From Aphodovivens avicola (GTDB taxonomy: Bacteria; Actinomycetota; Coriobacteriia; Coriobacteriales; Eggerthellaceae): a DNA stretch of 64,000 nt. The first letter of the stretch is position 1. Each line of letters begins with the position of its first letter. The notes under the pieces were generated by a model. It saw only the letters and a list, made by a program, of their open reading frames with translations, was not told where the DNA came from and searched no databases. Of this stretch, positions 32,485 to 41,433 are shown piece by piece. Position numbers and translations under genes: made by a program. The stretch is taken from positions 1 to 64,000 of the forward strand of contig DVGW01000028.1 in NCBI GenBank assembly GCA_018712515.1. Reading direction: 5' to 3'.

Positions 32485-33339
32485 ATGAGGGACGGCGAAG
32501 GACGTGGCGAAACCCGGCGAACGAACGGACCGGGGAGAAGCGAGAAGATAAAATCCGAGTTCATGCGCGGTGCGAAGCGCAAGGTGCCCAAGAAGGCACT
32601 CGTCGGCGCCGTTGTCGGACTGGCGGCTTGCGTCGTCATTATCGTGGCGGTGGTCGTTGCGTTCGGCGGATTCGGAAGGTCGGCGACGGTCGGCGACTAC
32701 GATGTCCCCGCGCTCGCCACGGTCGAGGGCGATACGCTGATCGTCGACGATCCTATCGATGCGGGTCAAGTCGCCTATCTCCGAATCAGCAGCTATCCGG
32801 AGCTCAGCTTCGCGCCCCCGGGCACGGCGCTCGCTTCCGATCGGGGGCTGATCGAGCGCGCCTGCGGGCTGTTGTCGGGCGCGCGGTTCGTTCCGTGGGA
32901 CGGCTATGCCCGGTATGAGGAGGAGACGAGATATTCTGTAGGGGGATACGCTTCCAGCCTGGCGCTCCTCGATGCCGATCAGGAAGTGCTCCTCTCCATC
33001 TCCTACGATCCGGGCATCGTGAACATCGGCGAAGGACCCGGCGAGGGTATCTGCATCCGCATCGGCGAGATGTGCTGCGTGATGGAGGGCGATCAAGGGG
33101 CGATCGTCGACTTCATCGACGAGTGCGTGGAATCCGCCTCCTCGGAATACAAGGGCGATGCCGAGGGGGCCTATCGCGAGTTCAACCCGGCGGATCCCCA
33201 CACATGGGTGCCGGAGGACGACATCGATAAGTACGAGGCTTCGCAAAGCCAGGGTACCGGCGACACCGGCAGCGCCAGCGACACTAGCGACACAAGCAGC
33301 ACCAACGACACCAGCGATAAGGAGGCGGATCATGTCTGA
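32485..33339 (+). CDS. Membrane-anchored hypothetical protein upstream of mazG (284 aa)
   Basis: I chose the ATG at 32485 (GGGGAAG upstream); the ATG at 32563, just before the basic MRGAKRKVPKK stretch, is an equally reasonable start. One hydrophobic anchor (VGAVVGLAACVVIIVAVVVAF) follows. The rest is an acidic, extracytoplasmic-looking domain, then a Ser/Thr/Asp-rich tail with repeated DTSDTSS words. No family recognised. It overlaps mazG by 8 bp. Confidence 0.7.
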   Translation: MRDGEGRGETRRTNGPGRSEKIKSEFMRGAKRKVPKKALVGAVVGLAACVVIIVAVVVAFGGFGRSATVGDYDVPALATVEGDTLIVDDPIDAGQVAYLRISSYPELSFAPPGTALASDRGLIERACGLLSGARFVPWDGYARYEEETRYSVGGYASSLALLDADQEVLLSISYDPGIVNIGEGPGEGICIRIGEMCCVMEGDQGAIVDFIDECVESASSEYKGDAEGAYREFNPADPHTWVPEDDIDKYEASQSQGTGDTGSASDTSDTSSTNDTSDKEADHV

Positions 33340-34387
33340 TTCGATCGAACGCAACGCGGCTTGCTCCCAAGAGGTTCCCACCACGGCGGCGGAGCGCATC
33401 GCCAATCCCAAACCGCACCCTGACTTCGAGGCGTTCGTCGCGACGATCGCGGCGCTTCGGGCTCCCGACGGTTGTCCGTGGGACCGCGAGCAGACGCATA
33501 GCAGCATCGCGCACAACATGATCGAGGAGGCCTACGAGGCAGTTGACGCCATCGAGGCGCTCGCGTCGGCGGAGGATGCCGTCGAGGCCGCCCCCGATTC
33601 CGGCTCCGGCTCTCCGTCCGAAGACCCGCGCGTCGCCGCGTCCGACCGTGCCCGCGCCGTCGCCCATCTGCGCGAGGAGCTGGGCGACGTCCTCCTCCAG
33701 GTCGTGCTGCAAAGCCAGATCGCGGAGGATGCCGGCGAGTTCACCATCGACGACGTGTGCGCCGACATCAACGCCAAGATGATCCGCCGCCACCCGCATG
33801 TTTTCGGCGGCGCCTCCGCCGACGACGCGTCCGCGGTGCTGGGCTTATGGGAGCAGGTGAAGCTTGCCGAGAAAGAGGCGGCCGACGATGCGGCGGATGC
33901 CGCCGGCGGCGCGCGCGAGGGTCTGCTCGACGGCGTGCCCACGAGCTTCCCCGCGCTCATGCAGGCGCAGAAGATCTCGCGCAAAGCCGTCGCCGCCGGA
34001 TTCGAATGGGACACGCTCGACGATGTGTGGGTGCAGGTCGGCGAGGAGATCGCCGAGCTCAAGGAGGCCTACGCCGCCGCGCCGAAGGGATCCAAGGGCA
34101 AGATCAGCGTGACGGGCGAGCTGCCCGCGGGCGGCGGCAAGACGCCCGAGGAGCTGGTCGCCGCCGTCGAGCTCGAGTTCGGCGATGTCCTGTTCGCCCT
34201 CGTCAACGTCGCCCGCAAGATGGGCGTCGACGGTGAGAACGCCCTGCGCGCCACCTGCGCGAAGTTCCGTTCGCGCTGGGCTCGCATGGAGCGGCAGGCC
34301 TGGGCGCAGGGTCGCGCCATCGAGGATCTCTCGACCGAGGAGCAGGAGCGCCTGTGGCAGCAGGCAAAAGCCGCCGAACGGCGTTGA
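33332..34387 (+). CDS. mazG: Nucleoside triphosphate pyrophosphohydrolase MazG
   Basis: ATG at 33332 after AAGGAGG, overlapping the previous gene. Two all-alpha MazG repeats: the first with GCPWDREQTHSSIAHNMIEEAYEAVDAI and LREELGDVLLQVVLQS; the second with GEEIAELKEAY and VELEFGDVLFALVNVARK. RRHPHVFGG separates them, as in E. coli MazG. A 35-residue Ala/Asp/Ser-rich insertion splits the first repeat (ASAEDAVEAAPDSGSGSPSE), making it 351 aa instead of about 265. It hydrolyses NTPs to NMPs and may affect (p)ppGpp levels; an alarmone synthetase gene follows. Confidence 0.95.
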   Translation: MSDSIERNAACSQEVPTTAAERIANPKPHPDFEAFVATIAALRAPDGCPWDREQTHSSIAHNMIEEAYEAVDAIEALASAEDAVEAAPDSGSGSPSEDPRVAASDRARAVAHLREELGDVLLQVVLQSQIAEDAGEFTIDDVCADINAKMIRRHPHVFGGASADDASAVLGLWEQVKLAEKEAADDAADAAGGAREGLLDGVPTSFPALMQAQKISRKAVAAGFEWDTLDDVWVQVGEEIAELKEAYAAAPKGSKGKISVTGELPAGGGKTPEELVAAVELEFGDVLFALVNVARKMGVDGENALRATCAKFRSRWARMERQAWAQGRAIEDLSTEEQERLWQQAKAAERR

Positions 34388-34822
34388 CGAAGGGCTTCGA
34401 GCGGGAAAAACAGCCCCCTGCTCCAATAATGACGCGTTTTGCGTAGATACCGGGCTCCGGAACATGGCAAGGGGTCGGCAAGGTGCTCCGCTATCAGGGG
34501 TTTCGCATGCTGCCGGGCGTTGGCTCTCCCAAAATGATGTCGATCGTCCTTCCCAGAGGCGATCCCTCCTACGCAAAATCCCGCAAAAGTGGAGCGCGCC
34601 GGGCGTTTTGGCGTTTCCGAGGCCATCGTGGCAAGACGAGGCGCGCCGATTCGCCAAGGAGGCTTGCGTAGCGAGCCCTGCAAACCCGTCGCGGGGGTGA
34701 TTTCGCCTCCCCGCAGCCGAATCGCGAAGGAAAATCACGCGTGATTGGCGAACGCCGCCGTGTCCTTGTGCCGCATGCACTATCATGGGGGAGCAATTCG
34801 CCGCACATAAGGAGATCCGTTC
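34388..34822. other. Intergenic gap before the alarmone synthetase gene
   Basis: 435 bp. No frame here has a ribosome site plus a protein-like sequence; the apparent frames are continuations of mazG shadow frames. An AAGGAG site at its right end serves the next gene, and TATCAT near 34782 is a possible -10. I see nothing else. Confidence 0.4.
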
Positions 34823-35743
34823 ATGACCAATTCCGACGTCACCCGCCCCAACGAAGATTACCGATCCTTGGGCGGGACGCGCATCGTCCTTTCCGCCGCC
34901 CCTGCATGGCCGGCGACGCGCCCGACGGGATGGAGCTCGATGCCCGCAGGCGATTGGTCGACCACCAAAGGCAAGACGATGCACGTCGCCCCGCCGCGCA
35001 TCGCGGGCGCGGAGCCCGGCGAAGCGGCCGAGGACGACGGCGTCGATCCCATCGAAAAGGAGCCGCTCATCGCGCTCGACGCGCTGGATGAGCAGTCCCT
35101 CACGGCGGCGGACCTCGCGCGCGTCAAAAACGCCGAGCGCAAAACGCGCGAGATCCTGCAAAAGTACCGCGCCGCCATGCGCGAGATGATGGTCCGCTGC
35201 GAGATCATCGACCAGGACCTCAGCCTGAAAAAGCACCGCAATCCCATCCACCACGTGGAGTCGCGCATCAAAAGCCCCGAGAGCATCTTCGAGAAGCTGG
35301 GCCGCTACGGCAAGGAGCCCACGCTCGAGAACATGGAGCGCTACATCATGGATATCGCGGGCATCCGCATCATCTGCTCGTATATCCAAGACGTGTACAA
35401 CATGCTCGACCTGTTGAAGCGCCAAGACGACCTGATCATCGTCAACGTCAAGGACTACATCAAAAACCCCAAGCCCAACGGCTATCGCAGCCTGCATGTG
35501 ATCATCCGCATCCCGGTGTACTTCCTGGACAAAAAGGAGCTCATCCCCGTCGAGATCCAGCTGCGCACCATCGCGATGGATTTCTGGGCGAGCCTCGAGC
35601 ACGATCTCAAGTACAAGGCGGTCCGCCGGATTCAGGGCATCGACTCGTACCACGAGCTGAAGGACTGCAGCCGCATCATCGAGGAAGTCGAGAGCCGCAT
35701 GCAGATCCTCGCCCGCGCGCTCGATGCGGACGACGAAGACTAG
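34823..35743 (+). CDS. Small alarmone synthetase-like RelA/SpoT-domain protein (306 aa)
   Basis: ATG after AAGGAG. The first 85 residues are a variable, probably disordered extension. Then the synthetase domain: HHVESRIKSPESIFEKL, YIMDIAGIRIICSYIQDVYNML, VKDYIKNPKPNGYRSLHVII, and PVEIQLRTIAMDFWASLEHDLKYK. All conserved blocks for GTP/ATP binding and the catalytic Glu are present. There is no HD hydrolase, TGS or ACT domain, so it is a RelQ/YjbM-type (p)ppGpp synthetase. It ends tail-to-tail with the TDT transporter (4-bp overlap). Confidence 0.93.
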   Translation: MTNSDVTRPNEDYRSLGGTRIVLSAAPAWPATRPTGWSSMPAGDWSTTKGKTMHVAPPRIAGAEPGEAAEDDGVDPIEKEPLIALDALDEQSLTAADLARVKNAERKTREILQKYRAAMREMMVRCEIIDQDLSLKKHRNPIHHVESRIKSPESIFEKLGRYGKEPTLENMERYIMDIAGIRIICSYIQDVYNMLDLLKRQDDLIIVNVKDYIKNPKPNGYRSLHVIIRIPVYFLDKKELIPVEIQLRTIAMDFWASLEHDLKYKAVRRIQGIDSYHELKDCSRIIEEVESRMQILARALDADDED

Positions 35744-36747
35744 CGCCTGCCCGTCAGGCCGCGGGCGATCATGGCCGTCAGGCGCCGTTCGCGCTTGACA
35801 CCGGGGTCGTCGGGCTGGGCGACGCTGCGCCAGAAAAAGCGGGTGTAGTGCGCCACCACGAACAGCACCATCAGGCAGGCGAGGACGGTCTCGGCGATGA
35901 GCAGCGCCTCAAGCGCGTCGGAGAGGACGCCCGGCGCGAGCAGGCCCTCCCCGCGGAAGAACGCGAGCGCTTTTCCGAGCGCGGTGGCGGTGATGACGAA
36001 GGGAAAGGTCATCGCCGCGAAACTGGGGTAGAACCGCAGGCGCATGAACAGCGGCAGGCGCGCAAGCACCACCACGAGCAGGATCTGGGCCAGCACCAGC
36101 AGCACCGCGACGAACGCCGCGTTGGGCTGCGGCATGCAAGCGAGGCAGCCCGCTAGCGACAGGCTCATGGGCGCAGTGTAGATGCAGAACAGCGGGCGCG
36201 CCGCCTCGGGAACCTCCCTTTTCAGATAACGCGTGGTCACCAGCACCAGCAGTACGAGGTAGCAGGCGAATCCGAACCAGAACAGCGCCTGACCCGCCGG
36301 CTGCATGCCGAACGACGGACAGGTCGCCGATGCCACGATGATCCCCACATAGCAGATGAAATAGGTCGGGAACACCTCGGACAGCTTGAAATGCACGATG
36401 AAGCGCGCGGTGAACCAGACCATCAGGCAGAGGTGCCCCGCCACGGAGGCAGCCCATAGCGCGAAGGCGGGATGCCAGGCGAGGGGGGCGAGGTAGGTGG
36501 CGAGCTGCATCAGCGTCATGAACAACGTCGCGCTGACGCTGGCGAGGATCGAGTTTTTGAGGTCGTCTCGGATCAGCGCGGGGAACAGCGCGATCTTGGC
36601 GACGAGCAGAGCGACGAAGCAAAACGACAGCGCGCCGCAAGCGGTATGGGCGATCTCGGTGTAGGGTTGAAGCAGGTTGCCCAAGGCGGCAAGACCCAGT
36701 GCGACGCCGGCGGCGGGGATGGGCACGTTTTGGATCAGGGTGCGCAT
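35740..36747 (-). CDS. TDT-family (TehA/SLAC1-like) membrane transporter (335 aa)
   Basis: The ATG at 36747 has AAAAGGAG just upstream; the longer frame to 36921 lacks one. About ten hydrophobic segments run through the protein, with IPAAGVALGLAALGNLL at the start typical of tellurite-resistance/dicarboxylate (TDT) proteins. Later blocks are MVWFTARFIVHFKLSEVFPTYF and FCIYTAPMSLSLAGCLA. Substrates are anions in known members (malate, sulfite, nitrate); the substrate here is unknown. Confidence 0.85.
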   Translation of the reverse strand: MRTLIQNVPIPAAGVALGLAALGNLLQPYTEIAHTACGALSFCFVALLVAKIALFPALIRDDLKNSILASVSATLFMTLMQLATYLAPLAWHPAFALWAASVAGHLCLMVWFTARFIVHFKLSEVFPTYFICYVGIIVASATCPSFGMQPAGQALFWFGFACYLVLLVLVTTRYLKREVPEAARPLFCIYTAPMSLSLAGCLACMPQPNAAFVAVLLVLAQILLVVVLARLPLFMRLRFYPSFAAMTFPFVITATALGKALAFFRGEGLLAPGVLSDALEALLIAETVLACLMVLFVVAHYTRFFWRSVAQPDDPGVKRERRLTAMIARGLTGRR

Positions 36748-36977
36748 GAAGCTCCTTTTAGCCGGCAAACGGCGGGGTGGTTGATTGGCGGGCGGCGGGG
36801 CGGGCCGAGCCGGCACTTCTGCGGCGCCGGCTTCGCGTCCGCGTCCAGCAAACCCGCGTATTCTCGCATGACGTAAAATGAAAGGGTTCGACGAATCCGC
36901 GAATCGATAGACTATCCGCATCTTCGGCCTGCGCGCTCGCTCGCCGCGGACCGAGGCGCGCGCCCAAGGAGGAGCCC

Positions 36978-38105
36978 ATGAACGCGAACCTCTTCGCCAT
37001 CCCCCGATTCGGCTTTGGATGCATGCGTTTGCCGCTGCTGGATCCGAAAGACCAGAAAAGCATCGACATGCCGCAGTTCAAGCAGATGATCGACGCCTTC
37101 CTCGAGGCGGGCGGCACGTATTTCGACACCGCGTACGTCTACCATGAAGGCGCGTCCGAAACGGCGCTGCGCGAAGCGCTCGTCGAACGTTATCCGCGCG
37201 ATGCGTACCAGATCGCGACGAAGAACCCGGCGAGCATGTTCGACTCCGCCGAGAAGGCCAGGGCGTGCTTTGACGAGTCGCTCTCCCGTCTGGGCGTCGA
37301 CTACGTCGATTTCTACCTGCTGCACAACCTGGGTGCCGAACGCACGGCGAAGTTCGACGAGTACGGCATGTGGGAGTTCATCTCCGAGAAGAAAGCGGAA
37401 GGGGCCATCCGCAACATCGGATTCTCCCTGCACGACAACCCGGACGTGCTGGAGGAGCTGCTGACCGCGCACCCCGAGGTCGATTTCGTGCAGCTCCAGG
37501 TCAACTACCTCGATTGGGATGACCCGGTGATCCAGTCGCGCGCCCTGTTGGAGGTGGCGGCCAACCACGGCAAGCCGGTGATCATCATGGAACCGGTGCG
37601 CGGCGGCCGCCTGGCCGAGCTCCCCGAGCGCGCCGCGGCTCCGCTGCGCGCCGTCGACCCGGATGCGGGCATGGCGTCGTGGGCGTACCGATTCTGCTGG
37701 AACCTCCCCAATGTGATCACCGTGCTGTCGGGCGCGTCGACGATCGACCAGATGCGCGAGAACGCCGCGTCGTTCAAGGCGAACCGCCCCTTCTCCGATG
37801 CCGAGCGCGCCGCCCTCGACGAAGCGCTCGACGCGCTGCGCGCTGTGCCCATCATCCCGTGCACCAACTGCGGATACTGTCTGAAGGGCTGCCCCAAGCA
37901 GGTGGCGATCCCCATCATCATGATGCTGCTCAACCTCGAGACGATGACCGGCAACGGCGCGTTTTCCAAGCACAACTACCAGTGGCAGGCCGAACCGGGC
38001 AAGGCGTCCGACTGCATCCAGTGCGGATCCTGCGAGGTCACCTGTCCCCAGGGCATCCCCATCATCGAGCACCTGCGCGACGCCGCGAGGAAATACGAGG
38101 GATAG
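36978..38105 (+). CDS. Aldo/keto reductase with C-terminal 4Fe-4S ferredoxin domain (375 aa)
   Basis: ATG after CAAGGAGG. N-terminal AKR barrel (about 1-270): FGFGCMRLPLLDP, FDTAYVYHEGASETALREAL, Lys in IATKNPAS and VDFYLLHNL. C-terminal cluster part: CTNCGYCLKGCPKQV and CIQCGSCEVTCPQGI, enough cysteines for two [4Fe-4S] clusters. This two-domain form is common in anaerobes and may pass electrons between ferredoxin and an NAD(P)H-type site. The substrate is not known. Confidence 0.93.
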   Translation: MNANLFAIPRFGFGCMRLPLLDPKDQKSIDMPQFKQMIDAFLEAGGTYFDTAYVYHEGASETALREALVERYPRDAYQIATKNPASMFDSAEKARACFDESLSRLGVDYVDFYLLHNLGAERTAKFDEYGMWEFISEKKAEGAIRNIGFSLHDNPDVLEELLTAHPEVDFVQLQVNYLDWDDPVIQSRALLEVAANHGKPVIIMEPVRGGRLAELPERAAAPLRAVDPDAGMASWAYRFCWNLPNVITVLSGASTIDQMRENAASFKANRPFSDAERAALDEALDALRAVPIIPCTNCGYCLKGCPKQVAIPIIMMLLNLETMTGNGAFSKHNYQWQAEPGKASDCIQCGSCEVTCPQGIPIIEHLRDAARKYEG

Positions 38106-38899
38106 GCGGGCGCTTCTTCACTCCTCCAAGGGGGGGCTGCCGTCGCGGCGCTCCTCCATTCCCCCAGGGGGCTGACGTCGCTACGCCCCGTCTCCTGCTG
38201 CCGGGCGTCGAGGGATGTCGCCGGGGGGTCGAAGGCTGCCTTCGGACATCGAGGGCTGCCGTCGCGACCCTCCCTCGGGGACGAATTGGCGAGCATTTTA
38301 TCTTCCGCTTAACTGCCCTTGATGTAGCGCCTCTAGCATTGGTCTTGCGTAAGCGGGCCCTTTCCCCGCGCCGCTTGCGAAACCGACGATGAAAGGCGGC
38401 TATGGACCACTGCGCAATCCCGGGCGGGCGATTTTGGATGGTTATGGAGCATATCCCATCCCTTTCCTCACGCGAAAAGCCCTTCGCCATCCCGCCCGCC
38501 CCGGGATATTCCCTCCGATCGGCGCATCGCGACGAAGAATGGCGCGATGATCCCCTGTCGACCTTCGCGGTGCTCAAGCGCAAAGGCGAAGGCTACTGAT
38601 CGCCCGCCCGCCTGCAGTGCGGAATTATGGAGGGCGCTCGGGCTCGAAGGACGCCCGACGCGGAGAACCCGGGCTCGAAGGGCGCCCGACGCGGAGCACC
38701 CGGGCTTGAAGGGCGCCCGGTGCGGAGCGCGCGGGTGCGGCGGGTGCTCGCGTGCGGAGGGTCGCAGCGCCGACGGCGATCGGCGCTCCGGGCAAAGGAC
38801 GGTAGGCTCCCCGTCGGCACGAGGGGGCGCCGCTTCGATGGGATTCGATGCGGACGAAGGCCGCACAGCGCGATCATTTGCATATTTTCCCCTAATCAA
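38106..38899. other. Large GC-rich gap with tandem repeats
   Basis: Almost 800 bp. The only frame with a plausible ribosome site is 38402-38599 (65 codons, AAAGGCGG upstream of ATG), but its product matches nothing I know, so I do not call it. Three 31-bp tandem units occur at 38637-38729. GGCTGCCGTCGCG is repeated near 38138 and 38251. The right end holds the promoter of the ABC transporter genes. Confidence 0.5.
38637..38729. repeat. Three 31-bp tandem repeats
   Basis: Units at 38637-38667, 38668-38698 and 38699-38729, each close to CCCGGGCTCGAAGGGCGCCC plus GACGCGGAGCA. The third is more diverged; traces continue to about 38760. Confidence 0.88.
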
Positions 38900-38928
38900 T
38901 TGAGTTTTCTGCATTAAAAGCGTATAGT
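38900..38928 (+). promoter_or_regulatory. Sigma-70-type promoter of the amino-acid ABC transporter
   Basis: -35 TTGAGT (38900-38905), 17-bp AT-rich spacer, -10 TATAGT (38923-38928). The transcript would start about 38935, leaving a leader of roughly 90 bases before the binding-protein gene. Confidence 0.8.
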
Positions 38929-39027
38929 GATTCGACTGTCAGAACGACAGCGAGCGCTTGCGCTCAACAGCTCCGATGCGCTGACGAGTGCGCACCGAGG
39001 CGAAATCCTATGGAAAGGGGAAAGGGA

Positions 39028-39849
39028 ATGAAATTCAAGAAGATGGCGGCCTTCGCCGCCTGCGGCGCCCTGGCCGCGTCGCTCGCCCTGTTCGGCTGCT
39101 CCGGCGGCTCCAACGAGCAGGCCTCCGAGCCCGCCGCCGACGAGAGCACGGGCAGCTACACGCTGGTCAAAGACGGCACGCTGACCGTCGCGACCTCGCC
39201 CGACTTCCCGCCGTTCGAGAACCTCGAGGGCGACGAGTACGTGGGCTTCGACATCGACCTGGCCAAGGCCATCGCCGAGCAGCTGGGCGTGGAGTGCGAG
39301 TTCACCACCATCCAGTTCGACGGCATCGTCCCGGCCATCCAGGCGGGCGGTCAGGCTGACGTGGGCATCTCCGGCATCACCGTGGATCCCGAGCGCGCCC
39401 AGTCCGTCGACTTCTCCGATCCGTACTACATCGCCGACCAGTCCGTCGCCGTGATGAAGGGCGGCGACGTCACCTCCGACAACGCCGAGGAGGCGCTGAA
39501 CGTCGAGGGCATGATCATCGCGGTGCAGTCCGGCACCACCGGTGAGACCTTCGCCCAGGAGAACTTCCCGAACGCCACCATCCAGCCCTACGGCAACGCT
39601 ACCGACGCCTTCGCCGCCATGCAGGCCGGCCAGGCCAACGCCGTGTGCATGGACAAGGCCGTCGTCGAGAAGATGGTCGCCGACGCCTACACCGACGCCG
39701 AGATCGTGCTGAACGCCGCCACCGGCGAGGAGTACGCGGTCGCCGTGTCCAAGGACAACACCGCCCTGCTTGATGCCATCAACGATGCCATCAAGGCGCT
39801 GCAGGAGGACGGCACCATCGACGACCTCACCGCTCAGTGGCTCTCCTAG
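39028..39849 (+). CDS. Amino-acid ABC transporter substrate-binding lipoprotein (273 aa)
   Basis: The ATG at 39028 follows GGGGAAAGGGA; an in-frame ATG at 39010 is less likely. Signal peptide with lipobox (SLALFGC, Cys about residue 24). Then a family-3 periplasmic binding protein: LTVATSPDFPPFENLEGDEYVGFDIDLAKAIAEQLG, DVGISGITVDPERAQSVDFSDPYY, and IAVQSGTTGETFA. Polar amino-acid or glutamine binding is typical for this type. First gene of the transporter, with a strong terminator behind it that should lower expression of the permease and ATPase. Confidence 0.95.
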   Translation: MKFKKMAAFAACGALAASLALFGCSGGSNEQASEPAADESTGSYTLVKDGTLTVATSPDFPPFENLEGDEYVGFDIDLAKAIAEQLGVECEFTTIQFDGIVPAIQAGGQADVGISGITVDPERAQSVDFSDPYYIADQSVAVMKGGDVTSDNAEEALNVEGMIIAVQSGTTGETFAQENFPNATIQPYGNATDAFAAMQAGQANAVCMDKAVVEKMVADAYTDAEIVLNAATGEEYAVAVSKDNTALLDAINDAIKALQEDGTIDDLTAQWLS

Positions 39850-39869
39850 TCACTCGCTGAGGCTATCCT

Positions 39870-39904
39870 GCCCCCTTGGGCCGCATGCCCAAGGGGGCTT
39901 TTCG
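39870..39904 (+). terminator. Intrinsic terminator after the binding-protein gene
   Basis: Perfect 12-bp stem GCCCCCTTGGGC / GCCCAAGGGGGC, 5-nt loop, then TTTTC. Its place inside the ABC operon suggests partial termination, giving more binding protein than membrane parts. Confidence 0.92.
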
Positions 39905-39975
39905 GCATTTTGCGACCAGCTTCCGCAAGCCCTCCCTCAGCGAGGTTTTGCGGCAGTTGATCGACGTTTCGAGAA

Positions 39976-41418
39976 ATGAGAACCATGTATCGCAATCACC
40001 AAGGACGATCCTCGCGCATCGCCGCTTTCCTCATGGCGGCGCTCGCCCTCATCATGGCGACGTCCCTTGCGCTCGCGGTGCTGCCCGCCACCGCCCAGGC
40101 GCTCACGACCGACAAATGCTCCGCGCGCCCCAACGCCGACGCCGCGGGCGACAACAGCGTGCTGGGCGCCACCGAGACGCGCATCACGTGGGATGCCGAG
40201 GTGACGGCGGGCGAGAACATCCAGTCGGTGTCGCTCGTCCTGCCCGAAGGCACCACGTTCGCCACCGACGACGCACGCGCGACGCTGCTCACCGGCATCG
40301 ACCGCATGGACCGCAACTTCCTCGATGCCGAGTTTGCCGCGGACGGCCAGACGTTCACCGCCACGTTCGCCGAGCCGGTGGCGGAGGAGGGCACCCTGCG
40401 TCTGGAGATCTACGGCGTGTTCTTCCCCGGAGCGGGCGGCGACATGCAGCTGACCGGCTCCTATACCACCGCTGACGGCGCCGAGCTCGGCATCGACGAC
40501 ATTCCCGCGATCACCGTTGCCAGCGTCGACCCGTTCGAGCAGGCGTCCCACTGCCTCGCCGAGCAGGATTGGGTCCAGGCGTGGAACTCTAACAAGTTCC
40601 TGAAGCTGTTCCTCGACCCCACCATCCTGGTCACGAGCCTGCCCGTGGTGTTCTGGGGCTTCATCCAGGCGATCATCATCGTGGCCTGCGCGTTCCCGCT
40701 GGCCATCCCGCTGGGCTTCGTGCTGTCGCTCATGCGCATGTCCAAGTTCCGCGTGCTGCGCGGCATCGCGACCACCTACGTCAACATCGTCCGCGGCACG
40801 CCGCTGTTCCTGCAGATCTACATCGCGTTCTTCGGCCTGCCGCTGGCGGGCGTGCAGATCCCCAACATCCCGCTGGGCGTGATCGTGCTGTTCATGAACT
40901 CGGGCGCGTACCTGTGCGAGATCTTCCGCGCGGGCATCCAGTCCATTCCCAAGGGCCAGTTCGAGGCGTCGCGCAGCCTGGGCATGAACGGCGCCCAGAC
41001 GATGCTGTTCGTCATCATCCCGCAGACCGTCCGCCGCGTCATCCCCACGATGACGAGCGAGTTCATCCTGCTGTACAAAGACACCTCCATGCTCGCCGCC
41101 GTGGGCGTCATGGAGATCGTCATGTACGCCAAGACGATCGTCGCGGCGACCGGCTCCATCACGCCCTACATCGTCGCGGCGCTGTTCTACCTGATCATCA
41201 CGCTGCCGCTGGCCAAGGTGGTCGGCAAGCTCGAGGCGCGCCTTGCCGGCAACGACACCGGCCAGGCGACCCCCAAGCGCAAGAAGCGCGCGAAGAAGCG
41301 CGGCGTGGTCAAGGACATGTCCCATCGCCCCGCCAACGAGACGCGCGACGCCGTCGATGCCGCGCGAGGCGGCGGATCCGGCACGGGCATCACGCCCGAG
41401 CAGATGTCGAGCCTGTAG
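39976..41418 (+). CDS. Amino-acid ABC transporter permease with N-terminal extracytoplasmic domain (480 aa)
   Basis: ATG at 39976 (GAGAA upstream, weak). Residues about 15-42 are a signal peptide ending in ATAQA. Residues about 43-205 are a polar, beta-rich domain that should lie outside the membrane. The HisM/GlnP-type permease core follows (about 225-430), including VRGTPLFLQIYIAFFGLPLAG and the EAA loop QFEASRSLGMNGAQTMLFVIIPQ. A Lys-rich tail of 50 residues ends the protein. Ordinary permeases of this class are about 220-250 aa and lack the exported front part, which is not a family-3 binding domain by eye. Confidence 0.9.
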   Translation: MRTMYRNHQGRSSRIAAFLMAALALIMATSLALAVLPATAQALTTDKCSARPNADAAGDNSVLGATETRITWDAEVTAGENIQSVSLVLPEGTTFATDDARATLLTGIDRMDRNFLDAEFAADGQTFTATFAEPVAEEGTLRLEIYGVFFPGAGGDMQLTGSYTTADGAELGIDDIPAITVASVDPFEQASHCLAEQDWVQAWNSNKFLKLFLDPTILVTSLPVVFWGFIQAIIIVACAFPLAIPLGFVLSLMRMSKFRVLRGIATTYVNIVRGTPLFLQIYIAFFGLPLAGVQIPNIPLGVIVLFMNSGAYLCEIFRAGIQSIPKGQFEASRSLGMNGAQTMLFVIIPQTVRRVIPTMTSEFILLYKDTSMLAAVGVMEIVMYAKTIVAATGSITPYIVAALFYLIITLPLAKVVGKLEARLAGNDTGQATPKRKKRAKKRGVVKDMSHRPANETRDAVDAARGGGSGTGITPEQMSSL

Positions 41419-41433
41419 GGAGAGGATGCAGCA

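Noticed and set aside
34388..34822. Possible gene in the mazG-alarmone synthetase gap
   Set aside because: All frames there are continuations of shadow frames or lack starts and ribosome sites.
38402..38599. 65-codon plus-strand frame in the large gap after the aldo/keto reductase gene
   Set aside because: A weak AAAGGCGG site precedes the ATG, but the product looks like nothing known and codon use is not convincing; evidence is too thin to call.
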